A stretch of DNA of 64,000 nt from Arbacia lixula. Taxonomy: Eukaryota > Echinodermata > Echinoidea > Arbacioida > Arbaciidae. Every line of letters begins with the position of its first letter. Position 1 is the stretch's first letter. Location: contig OZ022576.1 of the NCBI GenBank assembly GCA_963669155.1, positions 20,953,052 to 21,017,051 of the forward strand, written 5' to 3'. The position numbers were made by a program, and so were the translations under genes. Under the pieces are notes generated by a model that saw nothing but the letters and a program-made list of their open reading frames with translations, made no database searches and had not been told where the DNA came from. Below are positions 11,015-22,808 of the stretch, piece by piece.

Positions 11015-13377
11015 CTGTCAGGGGAACAGGCATACATAGATACAATGGTTAACCCTTTGCATAACATACAAACTGCTTCTTGATGGGATTGGAGTGTATT
11101 AGTCATGGAAATAAAGACTAAGTCAAGCGTGATATGTACTGTATTTGTAGAATATTCACAATCAAATTAATGATGTCTGCTACATTCACACCAACAGCCT
11201 GACAATTACTTATATATATATAACTGTTTTTTGCACACGAACAGATCAGACACATAAAGAATGACGGACTGTATAATGTTCATAAGTACAGACCTCTGCT
11301 TTGCGCCTGCAAACCAGCGGTATGCAAAATTACATACAATATTTACCAACATTGGTGACTGACTACCCACATTCCAAAGCTCAATCTCTGTTCATTACTC
11401 AATGAAGAACATATTCATATGGATATTTGTTTGCTTACTACCAATGTGAAAGCATATATGTATACAGTATTTGCTTTACTTATGAATGCTAGTGTTCCTA
11501 ATCTGCAGGTGAGGAGTGACTTGAAGAACAATATTTCCTCAATATACAGGTCAAAGCATCACTCCACATTGCTCCACATCATCCCCCCCTAACCCTTAGC
11601 CCTCCCCCCCCCCCCCCCTCCCCCCACTCCTATACCTCCCCATGGGCCGAGCTGATTCTTGGAGGACAGGTAAAGAGAGTTAAGAGGCCAGGGGCGGATT
11701 CTCACACCTTGGATTAGGGGCTGTTTGGCCAAGCAATCCGATGCTTGTTCTGGTATGAAAATAATAACATGGCTTTGGCTCTAAGCAGTCTGCCAGCCTC
11801 ACCAGGGGTTATTCAAGGCCACCGGGATACAGGCTCTAGGGGTCCTACAGGCCAAGAAGGCTGGGCCTGGGGAGAGGGGGAGATATACGGCTGCAATGTA
11901 GATCTCGACAAAGTCTAGACCCATAGACTAGCCTTTACTTCTCTCTCCCTCTTCTTATGGAAAGAAGGACGGTAGCTTCTAGTCTATGTGTTCATACATA
12001 CTACATTTGTGAGTGCAGCAGTGCATGCAGCATAGTCTCTAGGCTCTAAGAGATATTGCATCCATCTCAAACTATGGTACACATAGAGTCTGCCCAAACT
12101 CCAGGAGACTCAAGTATCAACCCATCGAATAGTAACCAGGCATCCCATGTTACACTTCTGGACTTCGTAGCCAAGACGCATGTAGTACCATTTGACCTAC
12201 TTTGTGAGGATACCTACATTGTTCCCGTGACAACTCAGAGAGGGCCCTCAAGCTTACCCTGCTCTGACTTGAGTCCCAGAAACTGAACCCAGCAGAGAAA
12301 ATATATTTGGGCAATAGTTTTCTCCTTTCTTGTTGTTGATATATACTGTACTGGGAAGACAAAAAAGGCCTTCAAAAGGTGACCGTGAGCAATCTTCTTG
12401 CTAATGGTCTTAAATTCATGTATTGTCCGTTTTAGAAACTTGTTGAAAGTTATTTACCCTCAAATAATCCACATTTGGAGTAATTAGTGATCAAATCACA
12501 ATTTCCTGAAATGTTCGGCCCGAACATTTTGAGGATTTGTGAATAATAATCACAAATTATTCCAAATGTGGATCATTTGAGGGTAAATAACTTTCAACAA
12601 GTTTCTAAAACGGACAATACATGAATTTAAGACCATTAGCAAGAAGATTGTTCACGGTCACCTTTTGAAGGCCTTTTTTGTCTTCCCAGTACAGTATATT
12701 CCCTTTAAGGACAAATATACCAAAGCAGCCTATGCCTTAGCACAGTCAGGTGCTACTCTGCAGAGCTGTTGGGGTCTTTCAAGTAATTGATTTAACAGCA
12801 GCAGGGAAATAATTCATCCAACCAACCAGGAAGGAAGGAAGAAGCTTGTTCCAGGCAATACAAATGGCACAACATTCAAAAGCTCATCTCAAATACTATT
12901 AGAGTAATGTTTGATATCTTCAAAGAGTGCTATATTCACAATATAGCATGGGTCAGGAGAGGGATGGGGGAGGATCTCTACTGCAAATGTGGATGTGATG
13001 CCAACTTTGTATAATCTACTTCTAGATGTCATGACACATCTTGCTACGATTGTGTTGATGGGGAACTCTGCTTCCAAGCATGAAGTCAATGACCATGGGT
13101 AACCTCTGACTGCCCCCATGCCCCTAGCCTTGGATCTAGGCAGCAGGCTTTGTATTTTCCCCTCACTGCAAGCAGAACCAAGTCTGGGTACACAGACTAG
13201 TCTTCAGTCTCTCTACCACTGTGTGGGGGAAGAAGGCTGATCAGAGGGGACTTAGTCCTTGTGTCCAGACCTAGTTGTGGTGATTGCAGGAGTGCAAGAG
13301 AAAGAGAGGACTAATCTCGAGGGCTTAAAACCTAGGCTAGCCTGCCCCCGCCCGCCCGCCCTCCTATCGGCACTGAC
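11015..13377 (-). other. Prickle intron between PET and LIM1
   Basis: The intron runs from the gtcagt donor at 13377 to the cctgacag acceptor at 11015. It holds a long C tract near 11603-11626 and a large hairpin element at 12341-12699, listed separately. There is no other recognisable exon. Confidence 0.85.
12341..12699. mobile_element. Near-perfect 359 bp inverted repeat (foldback/MITE-like) in a Prickle intron
   Basis: The outer ends atatactgtactggg and cccagtacagtatat are reverse complements. The arms match at all but a few positions for roughly 145 bp, then diverge and meet at a small central palindrome near 12520 (atgttcggcccgaacat). No open frame of note and no certain target duplication are visible. 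The high arm identity suggests a young insertion. In the Prickle primary transcript it would fold into a long double-stranded stem. Confidence 0.85.
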
Positions 13378-13629
13378 CTGATGACAGATGCTAGCTGTGA
13401 GGGTGATGGGGATGGGCCTGGCCGCGCCCCTCCCTAGCGCCTCCCTCTTCCTCTGGGCGCTGAACATGCGTAGCTCCTTCTTCTCCTCCTCCCCCAGCCC
13501 GTTGCAGTAGCGCACCTCGTTGTCATGGGGGGGCAGCTGCTGCAGCAGCGACTTGATGCGAGACTTGTCCCCGATGCTGTTCACGTAGGGCACCTTGTCA
13601 TCAGGCAGGCTGCAGAAGTACCGATGCAC
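13378..13629 (-). CDS. PRICKLE: Prickle exon: main body of PET domain
   Basis: The 84 codons lie between a ccccacag acceptor and a gtcagt donor, phase 0 at both ends. It continues from LKPDQ into [18 protein letters not shown], then [18 protein letters not shown], then the basic [10 protein letters not shown] type of sequence that closes PET. It ends ICHQ, giving the first cysteine of LIM1, whose partner cysteine opens the next exon. This matches the usual Prickle arrangement of PET directly followed by three LIM domains. Confidence 0.95.
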
Positions 13630-15449
13630 CTGTGGGGTAAAAGTAGGATGGAGTTGTAGACGACATGGTCAGCATAGACGTATATTCATTATTAACAACG
13701 TGCTGAATCTGTATTTACATTAAATTAATAATACGATATGTACCTTTATTTAAAGTTAAATTTCTTTGATAATTAAAACAAAAAATACATACATATCTAA
13801 AATATATACGCATACAAACAATATCCAGACAGACTGATGGAGGGTGACAGAAATTTGATAAACAGGTCATCAAATATAAGAACAAAACTGGTGAAAATCA
13901 TCAAAATTAGAAAAAATATCAAACACACAAACAATTCCCAGACTGACCAATAGAGCAAATTCGAATATTTTCAATGGGGCGAGCATACATACACAAAAAC
14001 AACCAGCAATATATGGTTATTGTGTCTGTGTGTTAACCTTTGTGTATGTATACATATCTATATGTGCACATGTGCCAGGGGGAAGGAAGAGGGGAAGTAA
14101 TATGGACTTCATATCAGATTCTTTACATATGAAGTAATGATATTCTCTTGTATTTCTACGGCCCCCAAACAAGGCCTACTTATTGAAGAAAGTCCCGTGA
14201 TATTGAATTATTGGTTTCCCTGAAACAGTTCAGGCAATAAGCCAGCCGGTGAGTGCCTTGAGGGAATGATCCTGACATCTTCTCTTCTTCCAAGACCAAT
14301 ATGGGAACACATCAGGCAGGAAATCCCCTGTGACTCCACAGATATCTCAAGTTATGAAAACAGAGATTTGAGGAGAGAGGAAATCTATCCATGTTTTCCT
14401 GCCAAATAAACTACATTAAATAGAGAGATTCATAAATGCAGGGCACAGCCATGTAACTTAATTAGGTGGGATATAGGCTTTTGTTTTTCAATTTGATTTT
14501 GGAGGAAAGAGATTGTTTTACACTTTTATGTACAAACTTTTAAGATAAGCTCCCAGTCATGAAAGGCAGGAAAGTTTTGTGTGTCTGTTTCAAGATCAAG
14601 GCAAAGGGTGAATAAAAGTAGTTTCAGACCACATAAGAAAACACCAAAACCCAGATAACCAGTTGAATTGAATACATGCAGACATATCAGAGAAATAGTT
14701 TGCCAACCGTTTGAAACATTAAGACATATCATATGCATTTTGTGAACGTTATAAAACTGCCATACATATCAAACACTGAATTGTGATCATCAATCTCCAT
14801 TGGCAACCCAATTGCTCCAGAATGACGTACTGTGCATTGATTTCAATGTTCTTGTGTACCCTGAGCAAACAAGACAATGCCCAGAGCGTCACTCGTCTAC
14901 CTTGGATTTGCTGTACAAGATTACAGGGATAGTTATGACACTATTTAAACACAATTAACTTCCATATATGACAGTGTTTGTCTGATTTTTATAAAACTTT
15001 TGTCGATCTGTATCGTTGATTGATATGCCTCTATTCACTCCAATTTCTTGTTTCATTCCCCTTCAAAAAAATTATATTCTGCTGTTGAATAGTTCACATT
15101 TTAAAGTAAAATGGAGACATCACTGCAAATTGATTGACTCTTCATTGCAAGTAAGACATTCTGTTAATTAGAATTTATTGTCTTTCATGTTGCTGTACCA
15201 TCAGAGAACAATATGGCTATCAAGTTTGGAAAAGATGCCCCTTGTCCTTAAAGAGGTAAAGATAGCCCACATTGTTTTAGAAGCCCTAAAAATTAGCCCC
15301 TTCCCCCTCTCCCAACAAAGAAAACATCTTAGTTTATACTGGGAAACTTGACCATACCTGGTCATTGTTGTTGTACCAAAGAAGAATTTGGCTAACATGT
15401 TTGAAGAAAATGCCCCTAAAGGTCCTTAAAAAAGGAAATGTGAACATAC
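13630..15449 (-). other. Prickle intron inside the PET domain
   Basis: This phase 0 intron has a gtatgt donor and a ccccacag acceptor. It is AT-rich and has no exon that I can recognise. A diverged direct duplication of about 75 bp (15189-15262 and 15367-15440) sits beside the donor. Confidence 0.8.
15189..15440. repeat. Diverged direct repeat, two copies of about 75 bp
   Basis: The copies at 15189 and 15367 share gttg(c/t)tgtacca, then tttg(g)aa, then aatgcccct or gatgcccctt and ggtccttaaa, with a spacing of about 178 bp. The second copy ends less than 10 bp from the donor of the adjacent Prickle exon. Confidence 0.5.
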
Positions 15450-15627
15450 CTGGTCAGGCTTGAGTCCCGGTGGTATCCAGGTGTATTCCTCCAGCACACA
15501 GCCGCTGTCATCATCGGACGCAGAGCTGCGCTGGAAGTCAGTCATCATGCGGCTGACCGTCTTCTCCTGGTCAGTGGCCATCACGCTGTGGTCCTCTCTC
15601 GGACACTTACAGTGAAGGCAGATCTTC
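15450..15627 (-). CDS. PRICKLE: Prickle exon: N-terminal CKCPRE motif and start of PET domain
   Basis: This exon follows an acceptor (ccctcacag) and ends at a GTATGT donor (15449-15444). It supplies one base plus 59 codons. Early residues include [12 protein letters not shown], a cysteine motif found upstream of PET in invertebrate Prickle proteins. The exon then reads [10 protein letters not shown] and [16 protein letters not shown], the highly conserved beginning of the PET domain. PET domains in this family mediate protein contacts and membrane or partner recruitment. An in-frame ATG (MATDQ) lies inside, but conserved sequence starts before it, so it is unlikely to be the true start. Confidence 0.93.
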
Positions 15628-15879
15628 CTGTGAGGGCGAGAAGAATGGGAAAGAGGAAACACTCTGTGAATTGAATTATACCGGATGGGGCTTGGGTGAT
15701 GAGGTTCAGAAGAAGTTTAGGGTAGAATGAATCTCGCTTTAGAGGCCTGATACTCATTTCAACTAAACAACAACAACAACAATTCACAGACCACTTGACT
15801 TTCTCTGCCATTTAAAAAGTGAAAAATTAATCAGTGTTTACGACCAGCTTTTACGACTTTCTGCACTGGCGAATCCCTG

Positions 15880-16180
15880 GGAGACCCATTATGAAAGGGT
15901 AGGAGACTGAGGTGTGAGCTGGTAAAGGGAGAAAGAGGACTTTGATAAAAAAAAAAAATTAAAAAAGAGGCAAAGAAAGAAAGATGGTTGGAGGAAGAGG
16001 GGGGAAGCGACTACAGAGAGAAAGCAAAAAACATAGATAAAGGATGGGTTCAAAGAGGAACAGTGGAAAAGAGAGAAAGAAGGGGAAGAACAAAGAGTGA
16101 GAAAGTGAGGATGGGGAGAGATATCCAGAGAAAACAGTGGAAAAGAGAGAGAAGAAAAGCAGCGTAACTAGGAGAGAGCC
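15880..16180 (+). repeat. Polypurine-rich tract (A/G on plus strand)
   Basis: About 300 bp composed mainly of A and G with gaaagag-type words. Similar purine-rich blocks occur at about 20560-20960 and 25900-26170. These are low-complexity sequences with no sign of coding function. Confidence 0.6.
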
Positions 16181-17885
16181 TTGGCGTTATCCTGGACATG
16201 AAAAATAAATTTTGCGTGGGGTCTACTCTCAGTCATTAAAAATGAAGGCTCATCAAAACAAATGCAGCTAACAATTAGATCTCTCCACACAGGTGTGTGA
16301 TTTAATCTTTACATTAGTAGATATATATCTTTTAACAAATGGAAGTAATACAAGAGTTACTGTATCAATTAAACGTAGAGATCAACTCGATAATACCAGA
16401 GTTTCTGACAATAATGGGGATGATTGCTCTCTCATGGGAAATCAGCAAGGCATTAGTGGATAAGATCTCCATTCATACAAACAACCATTGTCTTGCTAAT
16501 GCATAGTTACTGGACTGTACTGACCATAAGCATGTATGCAATATTGAGGCATGGGACTGCACTCAGCATAACAAACATTGTTACTGTATCTCACTACAAA
16601 ATCTCCCACGTGGCAACAGAATGTGCTTTTGATTTCAAACAGACTGTAGAATATGAATCAAATCAACTTGTGCTGTAATAACGAGTAGAATCAATACGAT
16701 AACTACATGTAGATGGACAGGACTGGATACTCTATTTCTTTAATCTAATATTCCAAGTGTGAATGACAGTTCAAAATAACAGAAAACAGCATAATATCAG
16801 GAATGTATGGTAAGTATTGAGTGTACTTCATCATGGATCGAGAATAATACTTTAACTAAGTGAGCAAATAAGCAACACGAATGACAGGTAGAGAAATAGT
16901 TGGAAATGGTTAATGCTACCTACATATATAATTCACACAAATACAATCACCTCAATTCCCACTATTTGATGAACACAGGGACATACTGTATGTCTGACAT
17001 TTGCATTCACATCTCAGGTTCACTGTTCATCTGAGTATGTATACATGTAGTCACAGTAAATTCACAATGTACATGGCTTCACAAGAAGAGCGCGGGAATA
17101 AACGATGAGCTTGCATGGCGAGTCGAGGACCAGCGCCGACCACCGTCTAATGACAAGGTGCTACGTACATGCAGGATCAACCGTAGATTGAGATCGACGA
17201 GAAAAACAAGAGCGCTTGAACATGAGGCTTAAGGCATCCCTAAACAGGAACGATACATGGACATACCTTAACACGGTAACAGACATTACACACTTCATGA
17301 ATGTATAGATGCCGACATGGCTGGCGGCCAATTACCGGCACCCTTCTAGCTGAAAAGCTGCACAAATTGGTTCTGTCCTTCAATGCACTTAATCACATTC
17401 TGAGGTAATGCTTATAAGCATAGTTCCTCACTAGTAGATATATGTGGCATACTGTGGATCATATAGAGCAGTAATCGGGTTAAAATACGTTCAAAAGTGA
17501 CCATGAGTCATTAATTACAATGTACCCTGATGTGCACTTTGTAAAAGTTCATTACATTACCCGCATACAGCTGAATTTACCTGAACTGAGCCCCAGTGTA
17601 TTTCACTCATGCAAAAGGTATGTGTAGTGTAAGGATCAACTCCATTATCATTTACATTATAGACTAATTTAGAGAACTATAAGTGGAAAATATAAATGTC
17701 ACTACAATGAAACAAAAACTAGATTGGTGCAAGAGAAAAGGTGAAGAATTATTTGCGGTTCTACTTTTCAAGCCTGATGTCATTAAATGAAGACCTTTAA
17801 ATGTTTTGCATTATACCAGATGAGGAGAAATATTATTTCACTGGGGATATTTCATTATTCACGTGGGTTCTTTATTTGCATCACA

Positions 17886-17907
17886 GGGGGGGGGGGGGGG
17901 GGGGGGG
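17886..17907 (+). repeat. Poly-G tract, 22 bp
   Basis: An uninterrupted run of G. Comparable long G or C runs occur elsewhere in the window, at 28322-28345, 56552-56575, 60883-60898, 21746-21772 (interrupted C), 50233-50246 and 53879-53891. Confidence 0.9.
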
Positions 17908-18735
17908 CTTAATCATCCTGACCTGTGATGTTTTCACTTGTTTGGTGATGCATTATTCTAGGCAATTGACAATCTCACTTATGTAACCCATATATGACCC
18001 TCCAATCCACTGGTCAGGTTCAGCAAACCAAACTGTTCCCTCATCTCTGCAGCTGAGCTTGCCACAGCGCGACGAGAAACCCATCCTTCCCCGCCCCAAG
18101 GGGTGATACGAAAAACTGTCTGGGACGGTGGGTCTTTATTACATCCAAGATGCAAAATAGCGTGCTTATTTCCCATCTGGGGAAAGTAACCAGATAGATA
18201 TATACCACTTATTTGAATAATGAAGGTGTATACAGCATAAAACAAAATGCAAACAGACTGCTTTGTTGTTCTGATAATTTCCCAGACAAATTTGGGCCAT
18301 TTTGAGAATAGCCCGCAATTTTGCAACATACATACATAGCATGTAGCACGCCATTTGTGGCCAGTGATCAACAGAGAAAGCACTTGAGACGATTTTCCCA
18401 GTTTGCCATGGATTCAAAATGTGTGACAGCAGAGAGTGGAGGTCTGTTCTCTCTGACTAGGGATAATGCAGACTCAGACTTGTTAGGGGCCAATACAGAA
18501 TAGATATCGCAACTTCAGGCTATTTTCTCATACCTATCCGATCACGTTATTCCTTAACTTTGCGCTTATGAAAACCCGCTCAGACTGTGCGCACGGAACG
18601 GGCCAACAGTTTGGGGATGAGCTCCTCCACAATCAATCAAGACTCGTCTGAGGGGCAAACATAAAGGTGCACAGGGACTACGGCTTCCTGCCAAGACAAA
18701 TGAGCCGCTAGATCAGACACACTCACTATCCCTCC

Positions 18736-18817
18736 TATCTCTCTCTCTCTCTATCTCTCTCTCTCTCTCTCTCCATCTCTCTCTCTGTCTCTCTCTCTCT
18801 CTCTCTCTCGCTCTCTC

Positions 18818-18898
<81 letters not shown>

Positions 18899-18902
18899 CT
18901 CT
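18736..18902. repeat. (CT)n microsatellite, about 167 bp
   Basis: CT dinucleotides with scattered interruptions (tat, cat, tgt, tcg). On the minus strand this is (GA)n. It lies roughly 0.7 kb downstream, in the Prickle direction, of the CpG-rich promoter candidate. Confidence 0.97.
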
Positions 18903-19568
18903 CCCCACCGTAGAGGCTCTCCCCAAATACAGAGGCGGAGGAAGGAGCGAGGGAGCCCTTTTGAATAGCCTGGTATTCAGGCTGTTGCACACTCATAAAC
19001 CTAATCATGCCTTGATTTTGAACTAAATCTACACGGTAAAGAATTTCTCTGTTTCCCTGTTTCCCAGGTGAACATACTAACATACAAAATGCCAAGATTG
19101 AATAAAAGGGGGCTGGCTGCAGTAGGCTACCCATTCTCAATTTCTAGGATGGACTTAGAATTACAGAAGGGAATGATACAGTGACTAGTCTGATGAGTAC
19201 CAGACTCAATTCTTCGATCGGATTAGAAATGACCATCAGCCTGGGAGCTAGGCCACCCTGAGAGTAGATTGGAAACGGGAGAGGGGTGATGTATCGATGC
19301 GGAAAGTGCCAGAATGGTGATAGAGCGATGATATGGGACGCAGGGATGGAGATATGGGACAGAGGGTAATGGATAGGGATTGCTGGGGGCACGGCAAATT
19401 GGAACGCCTCCATTCCAAGTACCCTCCTCCTGGTGGATATACTAGGGAGCTTTCGTTATAACCCCGCGGACGGAAACGAGATCAGTGAGCAATCTGTTCT
19501 CGCTGTCCGTCCTCGGCAATTCACACGCAGTTTCGCTAAAAGACAGAGAACGCGAACGACGGTGCGTG

Positions 19569-19755
19569 TGACGTCATCTGGCACACCCCCTACCGAGCTT
19601 GTCTACAAAACAGCCGGTCGCACGTGCGATTTGCATTACATCATCTGTACGGGCGCTGATTGGCTGCTGTGCTCTACCCGTCGAGGACGAGAAATCTCAG
19701 AATTCACGTTCTCGATTCCCCGCGCGGATTCCAGAGCGGGCGGTGGCGCATGCGC
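19569..19755 (-). promoter_or_regulatory. CpG-rich block with NRF1, CCAAT, octamer, E-box and CRE motifs: candidate promoter
   Basis: Read on the minus strand, the order is GCGCATGCGC (19755-19746, NRF1-type), CCAAT (19663-19659), ATGCAAAT (19636-19629), CACGTG (19626-19621) and TGACGTCA (19576-19569). The block has many CpGs, unlike the AT-rich surroundings. This is a typical layout for a TATA-less metazoan promoter. The orientation and distance would suit a Prickle 5' end about 4 kb upstream of the first visible exon. That link is an inference; no donor-bounded first exon is convincing. An enhancer or a promoter for another transcript is possible. Confidence 0.45.
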
Positions 19756-19856
19756 AGATCGATCTTGGTGTCGGATTACCGTACTGGAGCCCGTCCGTCC
19801 TCAAAACGAAAGCTCACTACTGTACCCCTCTAGACAGGGCAGCACCGGTATCAAGG

Positions 19857-20280
19857 TATCAAGGTATGCATCACAACAGAATAGGAGAACAAATGTAGAA
19901 CAACTGCATATTGATCACTTGTCTAAGGGCGTGTTTATCAACTCTTTTTTGGGTGGAATTAATGTTTTCAAACGTGTTTAAATGTTTTGATAAACGCAAA
20001 GGTGTTTTCATTAGGGGGTTTGGAAAGCTGTTTTGAAACACGCAAATTTGGACGATCCTAAACGCGTTTAAAGAAGCGAGATAAACGCAAAGCTGTTTTG
20101 AAACGCGTTTAAACCACGTTTTCGATGATAAACGCACTGTTTTTTAAACGCATTTGGAAACGCGTTCGTAAAGGCCTTTGGAAACGCATTTAAATTTCTG
20201 AAAAGTTTATAAACATGGCCAGCATTTAGCAATTCCAACGCCAAAGCCTATCAAGGTATGCATCACAACAGAATAGGAGA
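19857..20280. repeat. 32 bp direct repeats flanking a 360 bp insertion
   Basis: An identical 32 bp sequence (starting tatcaaggtatgcatcac) is present at 19857-19888 and 20249-20280. The DNA between is the MITE-like block. This could be a long duplication made at insertion or a local repeat. Confidence 0.85.
19927..20222. mobile_element. MITE-like block rich in AAACGCGTTT-type motifs
   Basis: The ends resemble inverted repeats: gggcgtgtttatcaac on the left, and gtttataaacatggcc on the right. Inside, words such as ataaacgcaaag, gttttgaaacgcg and aacgcgtttaaa recur in both orientations, making the block self-complementary. There is no coding capacity, and the boundaries are approximate. Confidence 0.55.
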
Positions 20281-21745
20281 GGGTGTATCTCTACTGTATA
20301 ACAAGTGGTGTGTGTATCAATTTTAAGTCTAAATGTAAAACTTTGAAAGCCTATTTGGCATGGCTTACTCTTAAGGCGGATTCACACTGCATCCGACATC
20401 CGACATTCCGACATACGACACGACATACGACACGACAATTCAGTTCACACTGACAACGACTTTCCAAAATGTCGTGCAAAAAGTCGGATGACACGACATT
20501 TGCTGTCGGTAAATCAATTATCAAGTTCTTTATGCAATGACCAAGCATAAAAACAAGAAAAATATTGATCTGAGAAGGACGAGAAGCAGGAGGGGGTGAA
20601 GAATGAAGGAGGAATGAAAGAACGGGGGAAAGAACTTACGGCGAAGACGGGAGAAAAGGGAGAAAGAAATTGGAGCGGTAGAAGACGGGAGTTAGAAAGT
20701 TAGAAGGAAGAGATGAAAAAGGTGGAAGGGAATATAAAACTAGTGGGAGAGGGAAGGAAACGGGAGAAAGGGAACAAGGGATGGGGGTGGGGGGAGAGGA
20801 GGTGGATTGATGGTGAGGAATAGAGGAGAAGAGGAAGAGCAGTATGGCAATTGAAGGAAGGAGGAAAGGGGGGGGGGTAGGGAAAAGAATCAAGTGAGAA
20901 TGACTAGAAGAAAGAAGGGTGAATGAGGAGGATAAACAAAAGATGATAGACAACTAGCTGATCATTGTCTTCCTCCTTCTCCACCATCTCCCTCCTCCTC
21001 CACGCATTCGCTTCCCTCTCTTTCTTCTCCTTCCCTCTACTCTTACGTCTCCTTGTTCATTCTCATGCTCAATGCCTCAATACTAGATCAAGTTACAGAT
21101 ACGTACTTATCCAAAATAGAGGAAAACTAGCATCGATATTTCGTGTTTGGAAGTTGGCATAATCACACTCACCCTAATCCTTCTTTACAACGGTGAAGAG
21201 AAAGAATTTACGATATTACAGCAATCATAACAATAGTCCATTATAAGAGGATAGGTTATGTCTTTATCTAGTTCATACGCTATGCCTATGTAAAGGCATG
21301 TTTTTTTTTTTATACCAGACATATGCAGTATAAATCATATCAGCAACGTGACATTGTGTACATGTAGGGCTACAATATAGTTTGCAGGTATCACGATTCC
21401 TCAAGTAGACATATAAAATTATTCAATGATTGGAGTGTCCTGTTCAAACTAAGTCGATCTGTTAGATTCTGCTTTGACAAATCTGCATCAACACAACAAA
21501 ATTCCCCCCCCCCCCCTCCGTCCCCTCCGCTATTTCATGAACACAGCAAAGCATACCCCCTCGGCACCAAACTCCCCTAATCTAGGGCTACATCTGTACA
21601 TATTTGTTTCAGCCTTAACCCCCTTCTTAATTTTCCTTTCACAGATTCGATCATTTATGCTATATAGACGGTTGAAATACACGGTGAGAACTTTATTAAA
21701 GATCAAGAAACAACATTATCCTATGAAGCTACATCGGAAGGGGGG

Positions 21746-21772
21746 CACCCCCCCCCCTCCCCCCCCCCCCCC
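21746..21772 (+). repeat. Interrupted poly-C tract
   Basis: An almost pure C run inside the 3.63 kb element. A shorter C run is at about 21504-21516. Confidence 0.85.
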
Positions 21773-22808
21773 TCTTCTCAGACATCCTTCTCCCGCACCC
21801 TCGAAATGGCATCTTTCCCTAAAAAAAAAAAAAAGCTTTACATGTTTACGCCAGTGTGCGTGATGCACGAAAAGTATCAAATAAAACATTATGAACAGTT
21901 GAAAAGGCCTACTCTTGATAATGAATTTATTTAAATCCATGCAAAAAAATTGAATATTGGTACATTCTTTTTAGGAACATCCCGCATATTTACAGCCATT
22001 CTACATGTAATCATTTAACTGACGAACTAAATCATTCCACCAACAATGACTCTGCAAGAAAAAATAGTTACATATTTTTAGTCTACAAACTAACGTTAAG
22101 AAGTTTTGAGGTTAAGAAAACTGTCACCATTCCACGACAAACAAATATGAATCTACATTAGCTCCTCATGTAAACTTAGTTGAGAGTCTTCTAAACCCGA
22201 AAGAAATGTTACTTAAACCCATGAATACAGGCCAATTCATCCCTATTTTTGTTAGTCAGATCTCACTAAAATTAAGGTTTGGTGACGTTGGTAGACTTCA
22301 GACGAGCAGATAACTTGCTGTGATTGAAGTAGACTCTATTTGATGATATTGATATATGGGTGACAAGTACGAATTGTAACTAAACAAGGAAATCTGAGTG
22401 TAGCAAATTATCTATTCTAGTTCTGGAGGTAGACTGCATACATTTATAGTACGAACCAACGTCAGATTTATCTAACAGTCAATTCATTTCTTTACTAAAA
22501 CTAGTATCTATCTAAAAAAAAAAAATACGAGTATTCACTCCGTGGACCTAGATCTATTCGCATGAGCACGCCCGGTCGGTCGGCCGGCTGGCTAGATTTA
22601 TCATAACAACAAGATAGACCTACTGGCTACCCATGATTAGGTACGGTCGAGTCCAGATCCCGGGTCCAGATCTAAAAGAAAACATGAGTAGTAGACTAGC
22701 TGCTAAAGAATCTTGTTTGGATCTGGGAAATCTACACTCTAATTAATAGACCTAGACCCTCTAGATAACTGTGTTGTTATGAGTTGGTGTATCTGTAGCC
22801 TCGGGACT

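Larger units (their letters stand above)
8865..15627 (-). other. PRICKLE: Prickle gene, visible span (four coding exons; 5' end not found)
   Basis: Four exons on the minus strand join in frame at 15627-15450, 13629-13378, 11014-10811 and 10406-8865. Every junction has GT donors and AG acceptors, and the last three introns are all phase 0. The visible product is 724 residues. It has PET (about 35-135), LIM1 (about 141-200), LIM2 (about 206-263), LIM3 (about 266-321), a long basic and Ser/Gln-rich tail, and a C-terminal CaaX box. Prickle is a cytoplasmic, membrane-recruited core planar cell polarity protein that works with Van Gogh/Strabismus and opposes Dishevelled. The first visible exon opens one base into a codon, so at least one upstream exon with the start codon is missing. 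Confidence 0.95.
15628..20373. other. Noncoding DNA upstream of the visible Prickle exons
   Basis: No exon was recognised here, although at least one 5' Prickle exon must lie upstream of 15627. The interval holds polypurine sequence near 15880-16180, a G22 run at 17886-17907, a (CT)n tract at 18736-18902, a CpG-rich promoter candidate near 19.56-19.76 kb and a MITE-like block at 19927-20222. Confidence 0.6.

Noticed and set aside
18735-19140. Arg/Glu repeat protein on the minus strand
   Set aside because: It is translation of the (CT)n/(GA)n microsatellite.
19144-19413. 89-codon minus-strand frame starting MEAFQ downstream of the promoter candidate, possible Prickle N-terminus
   Set aside because: No conserved residues and no consensus donor in the phase required to join the exon at 15627.
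19433-19981. 182-codon plus-strand open frame, the longest outside the genes
   Set aside because: No recognisable domain. It lies in the CpG-rich block, where stop codons are rare, and runs into a MITE-like element.
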